Assembly: GCF_004368785.1 (NCBI RefSeq)
Contig: NZ_SODM01000001.1
Span: 372,001-436,000, forward strand
DNA length: 64,000 bases
Source of the DNA: Flavobacterium sp. 270
GTDB lineage: Bacteria; Bacteroidota; Bacteroidia; Flavobacteriales; Flavobacteriaceae
Reading direction: 5' to 3'
In this document: positions 18,657 to 26,995 of the stretch, piece after piece
How the letters are laid out: each line of letters starts with the position of its first letter
Position numbering within the stretch: position 1 is the first letter of the stretch
Program-made: the position numbers and the translations under genes
Notes under the pieces: generated by a model
Seen by the model: only the letters and a program-made list of their open reading frames with translations
What the model was told of the DNA's origin: nothing
The model's database searches: none

Positions 18657-21600
18657 TTAAAGTTGTACGCTTAATCCTAAATTAAACTGTCTTGTAGCCA
18701 ATCCTCCAGTTTCTGGATCTCCAAAATATTTCCATTCCTTAGAAGCCGACCAAGTTGCCACGTTTTGAACTGAAGTATAAATTTTTAGATTTTTAATATG
18801 TGCACGTTCTAAAATATCTTTTGGAATCGAATATGATATCGAAATATTGTCCAAACGAATAAAACTACGATCGTACAATTTTCCTGGAGCAGCCGGAGTT
18901 CCTGCAGGTCCTTTAGCGTCAAGACGAGCCCAGTCATTGGTTGGGTTGTCAAGTGTCCAATACGGATTTACATAAGGATTGAAGTTAAATTTATACAAAC
19001 TACTATCGTTGAAAGTATTCACATAATTTGAATTAAGCGATTTGCCCCCAACATTTGAATACATACTGATACCTAAATCCCAATTTTTATAAATCTTAAA
19101 ATCATTACGCATCGACCACTGTACAGGAGAATTTGAATTTCCTAAAAATTGCTTGTCTTTTTCATTATAAACTGCTTTTTTATAAGCAACACCATTTGCG
19201 TCTACTGCATCTACATCATCAGCAGTATAGCTATTGTCAACTTTTGGATCTCCAGGACGTTGTCCGTATCTTTGAGCCTCAGCCCACTCATCTTTTTGCC
19301 AAATTCCAGTTACTTTATAGTCCCAAATTTGAGAAATTGGTTTACCTATAAACCATCCATTAGCTGAATCATCACCCTCTTTACTTCCAATTACATTACC
19401 ACTAGCATCTTTAATATCTATTTTATTGCCATATAATGACACAATTTTATTTTCGTTATAAGATATACCAAATGAAGTACGCCATTCTAAGTTTGGTTTT
19501 TTCATATTAAGAGTACTAAGACTCAATTCGATACCTTGATTTTGAACTTCTCCAAGATTGGTTGCAATTGATGAAAATCCAGTGAAACCAGGCAGAGACT
19601 GACTCATAATCATATCATGTGTAGCAGATTTGTACATATCTACAGTAGCAGTAATACGATCATGCAAGAAACCTAAATCAAGACCAATATTTGTTGATGT
19701 TGTTTTTTCCCATACCAAATTTGGATTTGCCATACGATCAAGTGCTAAATATCTAATTTCAAGCGCTTTTCCTCCAGCATCTAAATACCCCATTGTTCCA
19801 GTATTTACCAAGTTTGCCAAAGAAATGTAAGGATCCGCAAGAGACCTGTTTCCGTTTTTACCCCAAGACAAACGTAATTTACCTGTACTCATCGGCTCCC
19901 ATTTAAACCAGTTTTCATTTTTAAAGTTCCATGCAACACCAAAAGAAGGGAAAACTGCATAAGGATTTGAAGCTCCAAAAGCCGAATATCCATCACGACG
20001 AATAGTAGCTGTCAGCATATAACGATTATCAAACGAGTAGAAAAGTCTTGCCATTAATGCATCTGCTGTTTCATGTGTGTCGTTTGATCTTAGTGCACTA
20101 TTTGCTAATGTTGCAGTATTAACATTGTGAAATCCTAAAGCATCTGAAGGCTGAATGTTATATGCATCCATTCCATCTGACCAAAAACGTCTTTCTTCAG
20201 CTTCCTGAACCAAAGTTGCTATGATGTGATGTTTTTCAGCAATTGTATAATCCCACGCTAATGTATTATTTAAGTTATAGTCAAATCTCATATTATTATT
20301 TCTATTTACCCCATTAGTAGCTGCAGGAAAATTTGGATTTTGTGTTGATTTGAAATAACGATCGTGGAAAAATTGATAACGAGGAGCAATATTAAATGAA
20401 TAAGTAATACCTGCAGGCAATGTTACCTTTGTGTTAAAAACAGTATTCAATGTCGTATAACCTGTCTCTTTGTCAATAAATTGACGTTCGTAGTAATAGT
20501 TATAGTTTTGTCCTGAAACATTTTTCCCCATTGGCTGTCTCTCATAGTTACCATTTGCATCAATAAAGGTTCCAAAAGGGCTAGTTCTCATCATATTATT
20601 ATCCCCAGAATTTGTACCTAAAGAAGGAGTAACATCTCCATCTGATCTGTCCTGAAAATTAATATTTGCTCCAAATTCAAGCCAATCCGTGATTTTAGTA
20701 TCAACTTTTATATTAGAACGAGCTGATCTATAGTCGTTTCCAACAATAGCTCCTTGCGAAGTCATATAACCAAAAGACATATAATAATTAACCTTGTCAC
20801 CTGCTCCGGAAACACTCAAATTATTATCACGGTTAATTCCAGTTCTAAAAGAGCTGTCACGCCAATCGTGTGTTTTATCAGCCAGAAAATTAGCCATTAA
20901 TGAAGGATCGAAATTCAACCCTAAACGATTTCCCCATACTTCCTTACTACTCTTTCCTGCTGTCTGCGCAGCTGGTTGATACGCTAACCATTGCGCTTCA
21001 GTAATACCCCATTTACCTAAATCATTAGGATTTGAGAAATAACCTGGTTTATTTGGCGCTACTGTACCAGATATAAAGGCTTCGTATTGCTTAGTTGTTG
21101 GATTGACACCATAAGTTTGAGCAGTTTCCCAATCTTCACGATATTTTAAATATCCTTCTGGTGAATATACATCACGGTAAGCACTTTTACGACTTGTAGT
21201 GGTGTTTGAAGTAAAACTAATGATAGGCTTACCTGTTTTACCCTTTTTGGTTGAAATAAGAATAACCCCTGCTGCCGCTCTCGATCCATATACAGATGCT
21301 GCCGATGCATCTTTTAAGATATCAAGCTGTGCGATATCATCAGGATTAATTTCTGATAGCTCACCGTAAAACTGCATTCCGTCTAGAATAATAAGCGGTG
21401 AATTGTGACTTCCTCCAGTATAAACAGAAGTCTGCCCACGAATCTGGATATTTCCTCCTCCTTTTGCAGAAGGGTCATAACCTACTCTTACACCAGGAGT
21501 ACCTCTCAACACGTCCTGAACAGTTTGCGGATTCTGATTTGCTAACTTGTCTGGCGTAATCTGAACGATCGATCCTGTTAAATCCTTTTTCTTCATTTTA

Positions 21601-22016
21601 CCATAACCTACTACAACTACCTCTTCTAGTGAAGTAGTAGCCTTAGATAATTTTACATTAACTGAAGCTTGACCCTTGTATGCAACTTCCTGCGTTACAT
21701 AACCTAAATAAGTAAATACCAATACAGCATTTTCGTTATCTACTTTTAAAGTAAATTTTCCGTCAAAATCTGTTAAGGCCGCATTTTTACTTCCTTTTTC
21801 TAAAACAGTTACTCCCGGCAGTGGCATACCAGTTTCATCATTTACTTGTCCCTTAATGCTTTTTTGAAGTTCAACATTTTCAGACTCAGTTTTACTCTTA
21901 GAACTAATAGCGTATGCCTGGACTTGAGATAAAGAAAACAATGCACATAACATCATCATTTTCTTAAATCCAGATACACAATCAGGACTTTTTTTGATCC
22001 TAATAAAATTTGTCAT
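18657..22016 (-). CDS. SusC/RagA family TonB-dependent transporter
   Basis: 1119 residues. A signal peptide (MMLCALFSLSQVQAYA) is followed by a CarboxypepD_reg-like domain (about 52-125, IKGQVNDETGMPLPGVTVLEKG). The SusC/RagA signature SLEEVVVVGYGKMKKKDLTGSI leads into a plug domain (VQDVLRGTPGVRVG, LIILDGMQFYG, LDILKDASAASVYGSRAAAGVILISTKKG) and a 22-strand barrel ending in aromatic strands. It imports glycans across the outer membrane with energy from TonB and pairs with the SusD gene immediately downstream. A strong dyad lies 69 bp upstream of its start. Confidence 0.97.
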   Translation of the reverse strand: MTNFIRIKKSPDCVSGFKKMMMLCALFSLSQVQAYAISSKSKTESENVELQKSIKGQVNDETGMPLPGVTVLEKGSKNAALTDFDGKFTLKVDNENAVLVFTYLGYVTQEVAYKGQASVNVKLSKATTSLEEVVVVGYGKMKKKDLTGSIVQITPDKLANQNPQTVQDVLRGTPGVRVGYDPSAKGGGNIQIRGQTSVYTGGSHNSPLIILDGMQFYGELSEINPDDIAQLDILKDASAASVYGSRAAAGVILISTKKGKTGKPIISFTSNTTTSRKSAYRDVYSPEGYLKYREDWETAQTYGVNPTTKQYEAFISGTVAPNKPGYFSNPNDLGKWGITEAQWLAYQPAAQTAGKSSKEVWGNRLGLNFDPSLMANFLADKTHDWRDSSFRTGINRDNNLSVSGAGDKVNYYMSFGYMTSQGAIVGNDYRSARSNIKVDTKITDWLEFGANINFQDRSDGDVTPSLGTNSGDNNMMRTSPFGTFIDANGNYERQPMGKNVSGQNYNYYYERQFIDKETGYTTLNTVFNTKVTLPAGITYSFNIAPRYQFFHDRYFKSTQNPNFPAATNGVNRNNNMRFDYNLNNTLAWDYTIAEKHHIIATLVQEAEERRFWSDGMDAYNIQPSDALGFHNVNTATLANSALRSNDTHETADALMARLFYSFDNRYMLTATIRRDGYSAFGASNPYAVFPSFGVAWNFKNENWFKWEPMSTGKLRLSWGKNGNRSLADPYISLANLVNTGTMGYLDAGGKALEIRYLALDRMANPNLVWEKTTSTNIGLDLGFLHDRITATVDMYKSATHDMIMSQSLPGFTGFSSIATNLGEVQNQGIELSLSTLNMKKPNLEWRTSFGISYNENKIVSLYGNKIDIKDASGNVIGSKEGDDSANGWFIGKPISQIWDYKVTGIWQKDEWAEAQRYGQRPGDPKVDNSYTADDVDAVDANGVAYKKAVYNEKDKQFLGNSNSPVQWSMRNDFKIYKNWDLGISMYSNVGGKSLNSNYVNTFNDSSLYKFNFNPYVNPYWTLDNPTNDWARLDAKGPAGTPAAPGKLYDRSFIRLDNISISYSIPKDILERAHIKNLKIYTSVQNVATWSASKEWKYFGDPETGGLATRQFNLGLSVQL

Positions 22017-22354
22017 TTTTGGTTTGTGATTTTGGTTAATTGAATTAATTAGTTTTTTTGAAAACCATTGTAACGTTGGTGAAATTGCAACAATGATTGG
22101 TGTTGCAAAAGTGATTAATTAACGTTTTATTAAGGAGTAATAAAATCCGTTTTAGGGTATAATAAAGTATGAGTACTACTTCTAAACCTCATATTTAACC
22201 TTAAAAAAATTAATTTGTCAAAAAAAACCTAGAAAAAAAACACAATACACAAATAATTAAGAATTCATTATAATAACATAAGCTTTCAAATTGTTTTAAT
22301 AAAAAAAGCGGTTGCAAAAACAACCGCTCTTCAAAAATTCTGTATATGTAAAAA
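22017..22354. promoter_or_regulatory. SusC leader region with TTGCAACA dyad
   Basis: A 338-bp gap between the SusC start and the end of the Old Yellow Enzyme gene. It holds the inverted repeat TTGCAACA-N8-TGTTGCAA at 22085-22108, a probable operator, and the terminator at 22301-22328. No sensor (ECF sigma/anti-sigma or hybrid two-component) is encoded next to the locus. Confidence 0.5.
22301..22328 (-). terminator. Terminator of the deacetylase-to-OYE operon
   Basis: Perfect 8-bp stem AGCGGTTG (22307-22314) with CAACCGCT (22321-22328), followed on the minus strand by a run of seven T. It lies 27 bp after the Old Yellow Enzyme stop. Confidence 0.85.
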
Positions 22355-23461
22355 TTATCTTAGAAAAGGATAATCTGTATAACCTCTTGCTGTACCGCCG
22401 CCAAACAAAGTATGATTATCTGAAATTTCATTTAAAACCGCATTTTGTTTTACCCTTTGAGGATAATCAGGATTAGTTAAAAATTTTCTGCCGTAGCCAA
22501 TTAAATCAACCAGATTATCTTCGATCAATTGTTCGCCTTCTTCAGGTGTTTTATTTCCCGTTGCAATAATGGCATTTTTAAAATTAGAACGAAGTTCTGT
22601 TCTAAAATCATTTGGAATTTGCGGCGCATCGTCCCAATCTGCTTCACAAAGATGAATATAAGCAATATCAAGATCATTCAAAACCTTAGCTGCTAAACCT
22701 ATAGTCTGCAAGATTTCAGGATCGTTCATGTCTTTAAAACTAATAAATGGAGAAAGCCTTACACCTGTTTTTTCTTTTCCGACAGCTTTTGCAACCGCTT
22801 TAGAAATTTCAATTAAAAAACGAGTTCTGTTTTCTTTTGTACCTCCGTATTCATCCATTCTTTTATTGCTGTTGCTTCTTAAAAACTGATCAATCAGATA
22901 ACCGTTTGCACCGTGAATTTCAACACCATCAAAACCGGCTTCAATAGCATTTTTTGCTCCTTGTACAAAATCTTCAATTACTTCATCAATATCTGCTTTA
23001 CTCATTTCTTTTGGTTCTTCTACCGGTACAAAAGTCGCATCGCCATTTGGAGCTCCATCAAAAATATAAACACTGGTATTTTGAGCTAATAATGCAGAAG
23101 GAGCTATAGGTTGTAATCCGTTTACTTTAGAACTGCTTACTCTGCCAACGTGCCACAACTGAAGAAATATTTTACTTCCATTTTTATGTACTGCATCGGT
23201 GATTAATTTCCAGCCTTCTATTTGTTCTTTGCTGTAAATTCCGGGCGTTTTAGCGTAACCTTTTCCTTGTAAAGAGATTTGCGAAGCTTCTGTAATAATA
23301 AGACCTGCTGTACTTCGCTGTGCATAATATTCAGCCATTAAAGCATTTGGAATATCTCCCGGCTGTGAAGATCGCGAACGTGTCATTGGAGCCATTAAAA
23401 AACGGTTTTCTAAATTAGCGCCGCTTAAATTGTATGGTTGAAATAATTTTTGGTTTTTCAT
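22355..23461 (-). CDS. Old Yellow Enzyme family alkene reductase
   Basis: 368 residues, the usual length of NemA/OYE-like flavoproteins. FMN-dependent TIM barrel with NRFLMAPMTRSRS, AEYYAQRSTAGLIITEASQIS, LWHVGRVSS, the substrate-anchoring pair in EIHGANGYLIDQFLRSNSN (HGAN corresponds to His/Asn of OYE1), YGG, and the C-terminal IGYGRKFLTNPDYP. It reduces activated C=C bonds or nitro groups with NAD(P)H. It is the last gene of a four-gene operon with a secreted deacetylase, a VOC protein and an NTF2-like protein, facing an AraC regulator. Probably part of a stress or xenobiotic response. Confidence 0.94.
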   Translation of the reverse strand: MKNQKLFQPYNLSGANLENRFLMAPMTRSRSSQPGDIPNALMAEYYAQRSTAGLIITEASQISLQGKGYAKTPGIYSKEQIEGWKLITDAVHKNGSKIFLQLWHVGRVSSSKVNGLQPIAPSALLAQNTSVYIFDGAPNGDATFVPVEEPKEMSKADIDEVIEDFVQGAKNAIEAGFDGVEIHGANGYLIDQFLRSNSNKRMDEYGGTKENRTRFLIEISKAVAKAVGKEKTGVRLSPFISFKDMNDPEILQTIGLAAKVLNDLDIAYIHLCEADWDDAPQIPNDFRTELRSNFKNAIIATGNKTPEEGEQLIEDNLVDLIGYGRKFLTNPDYPQRVKQNAVLNEISDNHTLFGGGTARGYTDYPFLR

Positions 23462-23507
23462 TTTAGTTATAATTTTAAATGCGTTTATTTTTTATTTTAA
23501 AATCAAT

Positions 23508-23981
23508 TTATTTAAAAGCTTTTTCTATAATTAATGTTTCTTCGTAAAGTGAAAATTTGCTGATCAGATTATTTTCAACGGTAAGATGTATCGCCAAAGG
23601 CATTTTAAAATGTTTGCCTGTTTTCTTCACTGTTCTTTCTATAGTTCCAAAAACTGCCACTTCGTTACCTTGCACCATAAAAGAATGCACATCCAGTTTT
23701 TCACTTCCGTCAATAAAATAACCGAATAAGGTTTTAAACAGTTCCGAAACTTCTGCTCTCTTACTGCGATGTCCGGTCCAGGGCATATATTTAGATTCGA
23801 AAATATACCAGTCAACGTTTTCTGAAACCATTGAAGCTATTTTTTCCGGATTCTTTTCCGTTATATAGCCAAAGAACTTTTCTGCGGTTTGCTTTGTGTT
23901 GATTTCCTGATCGGAATTTACTTGTCCCTGAGCTGAAAAGCCAAGCAATAATAGTAATGCTATTAATTTTATATTTTTCAT
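23508..23981 (-). CDS. Secreted NTF2/SnoaL-like protein
   Basis: 157 residues from the ATG at 23981-23979, chosen for its signal peptide MKNIKLIALLLLLGFSAQGQ. A start nine codons upstream is possible but spoils the signal. The mature part is one NTF2-like fold: KQTAEKFFGYITEKNPEKIASMVSENVDWYI, GHRSKRAEVSELFKTLFGYF, and NEVAVFGTIERTVKKTGKHFKMPLAIHLTVENNLI. It probably binds a small molecule or acts as an isomerase/lyase in the periplasm. Third gene of the operon. Confidence 0.8.
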   Translation of the reverse strand: MKNIKLIALLLLLGFSAQGQVNSDQEINTKQTAEKFFGYITEKNPEKIASMVSENVDWYIFESKYMPWTGHRSKRAEVSELFKTLFGYFIDGSEKLDVHSFMVQGNEVAVFGTIERTVKKTGKHFKMPLAIHLTVENNLISKFSLYEETLIIEKAFK

Positions 23982-24166
23982 TTTTAATTGTTTTACATTT
24001 TGTTTCATACTATTGGTTTTTAATTATTGGTCTGGTTTGTTTTAAATTCAAAAAGCATACTTAAAACATAAACAACTACAAATCAATTAATTAATCTAAA
24101 TTAAAAAGTTTTAGCCAACTTTATTTCGTTGTAAAACGAAAAAGAGTCACAAAATTTCGTTTCTAT

Positions 24167-24547
24167 TTATTCATTTCTAAAAACAGCTTCCAACAAAATA
24201 CCTGAAGGCGTGTGAAGAAAGATTCTTTTTTCATCAATATCTTTCAATTCCATTGTGGTGTAAAAGATTGCTAATCGATCTAATTTTGATTTAAAGTTTT
24301 CGAAACCATTCATATAAAATGCAGTATGATCTATGGCTTCTGATCCAGCATTATTTTGAAGCTGAAATCGTGGAGCTGCAAGAATGATATGAACTATCGG
24401 TTTATCATCAGCATACAACCAATAACCCGGAATCGACTTTTCGATCACATCTGGGCGTTTTCCTTCTTTTAAATCAAAAACTGTGGTAAAGAAATTTTTC
24501 GCTGCCTCTATATCTTTTGTCCTAATAGTAGTATGATCTATATGCAT
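24167..24547 (-). CDS. VOC family (glyoxalase/dioxygenase-like) protein
   Basis: 126 residues comprising one vicinal-oxygen-chelate domain. MHIDHTTIRTKDIEAAKNFF gives the first metal histidine, AIDHTAFYMNGF the central histidine, and SGILLEAVF the terminal glutamate. This is consistent with a metal-dependent lyase, dioxygenase or binding protein; the reaction is unknown. It starts 11 bp after the stop of the deacetylase-like gene, so it is translated from the same message. Confidence 0.85.
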   Translation of the reverse strand: MHIDHTTIRTKDIEAAKNFFTTVFDLKEGKRPDVIEKSIPGYWLYADDKPIVHIILAAPRFQLQNNAGSEAIDHTAFYMNGFENFKSKLDRLAIFYTTMELKDIDEKRIFLHTPSGILLEAVFRNE

Positions 24548-24558
24548 GATAATTGTGT

Positions 24559-25515
24559 TTAATTATTATACTTTGCTTCTGAGTTATCTATTGGCGTTTT
24601 AGGATCATTGATAACCATTTTTGCAATATCATCCTTTCTCATAAAAGCTACTCCTTTTTGCTTTTTGGCATATTGTATAAATTCATCCATTGCATGTACC
24701 ATCGCTGGCGTTCCTCCTATTCTGTCATGGAAACTTATAGACATCATTCTGCGTTTTGTTGCTCCTTCGGCATACAATTGATCAAATTCCATTTTTAATT
24801 GTGCCAAAAATTGATCAGGGCTCCAATGTTTACCTTCAATATTTATAATATCGTTGTTACGAACTGTATAAGGCATTACGACAAAGTTTTTACCGTTTAC
24901 TTTTGTGATAAAAGGTTCATCACGGCTTAAATCGTCAATGTGATATAAAAACCCAAGTTCTTGTAAAACTTTCAATGTATTTGGACTTCTGCGAAGCCAG
25001 TTTGCATTGTATCCTGTGGCTCTTTTTCCTGTAATGGATTCTACTGTATCTACTCCTTTTTTAACAAAAGCCAATTCATCAGCATAATTCATATTCCATT
25101 GATTGCTCCAAGAATATCCGTGTGCGGCAATTTCGTGGCCTCCATTTGCAATTGCTTTTGCCACTTCCGGGTATTTTATGGCAGCTTCTCCAACAACATG
25201 CGAAGTCACTTTAATATCATACTTTTTCCATAAATCTAGCATTCTGTAAATTCCTTCTTTTGCACCGTATCTGTACCAGCTTTCTGCGGGTAAATCTGGG
25301 TTTCCTTTTGGCAGTGGATTACCAGAAAATGGACTCTCTGCGCCTTCGGGTTGACCGCCGGTTTCAAACTGCATTGATACTGAAATAACCAACTGTGCTC
25401 CGTTAGGCCAGTTTTTGGTTTCTTTTACTGTTTTATTCTGTGCAGTACTGTTTAAAGATAGAGCTAACAAACTCATTATAAACAAAGAACGCAATCCTAT
25501 TAAATATGTTTTCAT
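24559..25515 (-). CDS. Secreted polysaccharide-deacetylase family, PuuE-like
   Basis: 318 residues from the ATG at 25515-25513, where a signal peptide begins (KTYLIGLRSLFIMSLLALSLNSTAQ). NodB-fold segments: QLVISVSMQFETGG, GIYRMLDLWKKYDIKVTSHVVGEAA, GHEIAAHGYSW, and TGYNANWLRRSPNTLKVLQELGF. The first motif has glutamate (FETGG) rather than the NodB Asp-Asp. This matches PuuE-type allantoinases and cyclic-imidase-like enzymes better than metal-dependent chitin deacetylases. With a signal peptide, a periplasmic hydrolase of cyclic amides or acyl groups is plausible. First gene of a four-gene operon, with two direct repeats upstream for the divergent AraC regulator. Confidence 0.82.
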   Translation of the reverse strand: MKTYLIGLRSLFIMSLLALSLNSTAQNKTVKETKNWPNGAQLVISVSMQFETGGQPEGAESPFSGNPLPKGNPDLPAESWYRYGAKEGIYRMLDLWKKYDIKVTSHVVGEAAIKYPEVAKAIANGGHEIAAHGYSWSNQWNMNYADELAFVKKGVDTVESITGKRATGYNANWLRRSPNTLKVLQELGFLYHIDDLSRDEPFITKVNGKNFVVMPYTVRNNDIINIEGKHWSPDQFLAQLKMEFDQLYAEGATKRRMMSISFHDRIGGTPAMVHAMDEFIQYAKKQKGVAFMRKDDIAKMVINDPKTPIDNSEAKYNN

Positions 25516-25539
25516 TTTTTTATGTTTTAAATTATAAGA

Positions 25540-25604
25540 CAAAGATATAGCGGAACAAAAGGTAATTATTTGTACAAATTCATTGTATATTTGTACAAAT
25601 TCAT
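25540..25604. promoter_or_regulatory. Divergent control region with two 15-bp direct repeats
   Basis: TTTGTACAAATTCAT occurs at 25569-25583 and again at 25590-25604, a 21-bp period (two helical turns), the arrangement typical of AraC-protein half-sites. A -7 element for the leftward operon (TATCTTTG, complement of 25540-25547) and one for the rightward AraC gene (TATATTTG, 25586-25593, overlapping repeat 2) are present. Confidence 0.7.
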
Positions 25605-25619
25605 CCTAAATTAAATATC

Positions 25620-26468
25620 ATGCAGCGGTTTAATAGTTTTCAATCGATTAATGTGTTTTCTCTTGAATTAGAAACCTGGACATATGAATTGCATAAGCAT
25701 AATTTTTATGAATTGATTTTTGTTGAAGAAGGAAAAGGAAAACATTTATTGAATGAAATTTCTTTTTCGTATAAAAAAGGAGATGTTTTTCTGCTTACGC
25801 CCGATGATGCACATGAATTTGTTATTGAAGAAAAAACCATTTTTACTTATATAAAATTTACTGAGCAGGTTTTTATTGAAAAATTAAGCGCAAACAAAAA
25901 AACGCAATGGGAAGAATCCTTAAAGAATGTCCTGACAATGAATCAATTTAATATTGGAAGTATTATTGAAAATGAGCAAGACAATCATAATTTATTTTTG
26001 CTTGTTAGGATTCTGAAAGCTGAATTTATTGATAAAAGATTGTTTGGCGACGAAGCTGTTATCGAACTCTTTGGTGCGCTTATGGTAATTATAACGCGGA
26101 ATTTAAACGAAAATAAAAATATCAGAAACAGATTCTCGCACGACACTGAAAAACTGAACAATATTTTGACTTATATAAGAATCAATGCTTTGGACAATGA
26201 AAAAATGGATATAGAAAATATCGCCAGACATTTTTTTATGTCGTCTAACTACATCAGCATTTACATAAAAAAACATACCGGACTTTCGCTGCAACAGCAC
26301 ATCATTCAACTTAAACTCAAAACTGCAGAAAAACTATTACGCCAGAAACGATTTAATATCAATGAAATTGCCATACGATTGGGATTTAATGATGCCAGTC
26401 ATTTTAATAGAATTTTTAAGAAATATAAAGCTATGAGCCCATCAGAATTCATTAAAAACACGGCCTAA
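25620..26468 (+). CDS. AraC family transcriptional regulator
   Basis: 282 residues. The N-terminal cupin sensor ETWTYELHKHNFYELIFVEEGKGKHLL and KKGDVFLLTPDDAHEFVI is followed by a C-terminal HTH pair: MDIENIARHFFMSSNYISIYIKKHTGLSLQQHI and NINEIAIRLGFNDASHFNRIFKKYKAMSPSEF. It is divergently placed to the deacetylase/VOC/NTF2/OYE operon, with the direct repeats between them. It is therefore very probably the activator of that operon and of itself. Confidence 0.92.
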   Translation: MQRFNSFQSINVFSLELETWTYELHKHNFYELIFVEEGKGKHLLNEISFSYKKGDVFLLTPDDAHEFVIEEKTIFTYIKFTEQVFIEKLSANKKTQWEESLKNVLTMNQFNIGSIIENEQDNHNLFLLVRILKAEFIDKRLFGDEAVIELFGALMVIITRNLNENKNIRNRFSHDTEKLNNILTYIRINALDNEKMDIENIARHFFMSSNYISIYIKKHTGLSLQQHIIQLKLKTAEKLLRQKRFNINEIAIRLGFNDASHFNRIFKKYKAMSPSEFIKNTA

Positions 26469-26615
26469 CAATTAATAAAAAAATCAATTTTTATAACTCA
26501 CTCTGTTTTAAATTCCATTAATTATATAATCGAAGTCTCAAATTATATAAATTCTGGCAGTAGTAATATTTTAATTTTGAATGTATTAGAATCTAAACTC
26601 ATTTAAAACAGAATT

Positions 26616-26882
26616 ATGGAAAATTTAATCAATCAGGAAAATCTGGAAGATATTAGAGAATTTATTGAAGATAAAATTGCTGATATCCCAGGCAGTTATA
26701 TACTTGTTGGCGCAGTCGGCTCATTGCTTTTATCTTCTTATTTGAGTAAGATAGGTAAAAAACAAGCTGCTTCGGTAATTGCAAAATTATCTATTCCTAT
26801 TATCGGAATAGGGCTTGCAAAATATAAAGACGTAATTGAAGCCGGGATTGAAAATCACCTTCCTAATTACGATAATGCTTAA
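26616..26882 (+). CDS. Small membrane protein, unknown
   Basis: 88 residues. The acidic N-terminal helix (MENLINQENLEDIREFIEDKIADI) is followed by two hydrophobic stretches (SYILVGAVGSLLLSSYL and VIAKLSIPIIGIGL), so it is probably an inner-membrane hairpin with both ends on the same side. It has its own strong terminator. No recognisable family. It lies at the outer edge of the RiPP export operon on the opposite strand, and nothing ties it to that operon. Confidence 0.65.
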   Translation: MENLINQENLEDIREFIEDKIADIPGSYILVGAVGSLLLSSYLSKIGKKQAASVIAKLSIPIIGIGLAKYKDVIEAGIENHLPNYDNA

Positions 26883-26896
26883 CAGAAACATCTTTA

Positions 26897-26950
26897 AAAA
26901 TAAATCTGGAAAAGGACTCCTAAAATATAGTTCTTTTCCAGATTTATTTT
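26897..26950. terminator. Long-stem bidirectional terminator
   Basis: An 18-bp perfect stem (26897-26914 with 26933-26950) and an 18-nt loop, A-rich on one side and T-rich on the other. It lies between the convergent small membrane-protein gene and the last gene of the RiPP export operon. Confidence 0.8.
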
Positions 26951-26995
26951 CATCTTTAAAATCGTAATCTACAATTCTATTTTTGTTTTAAATTT

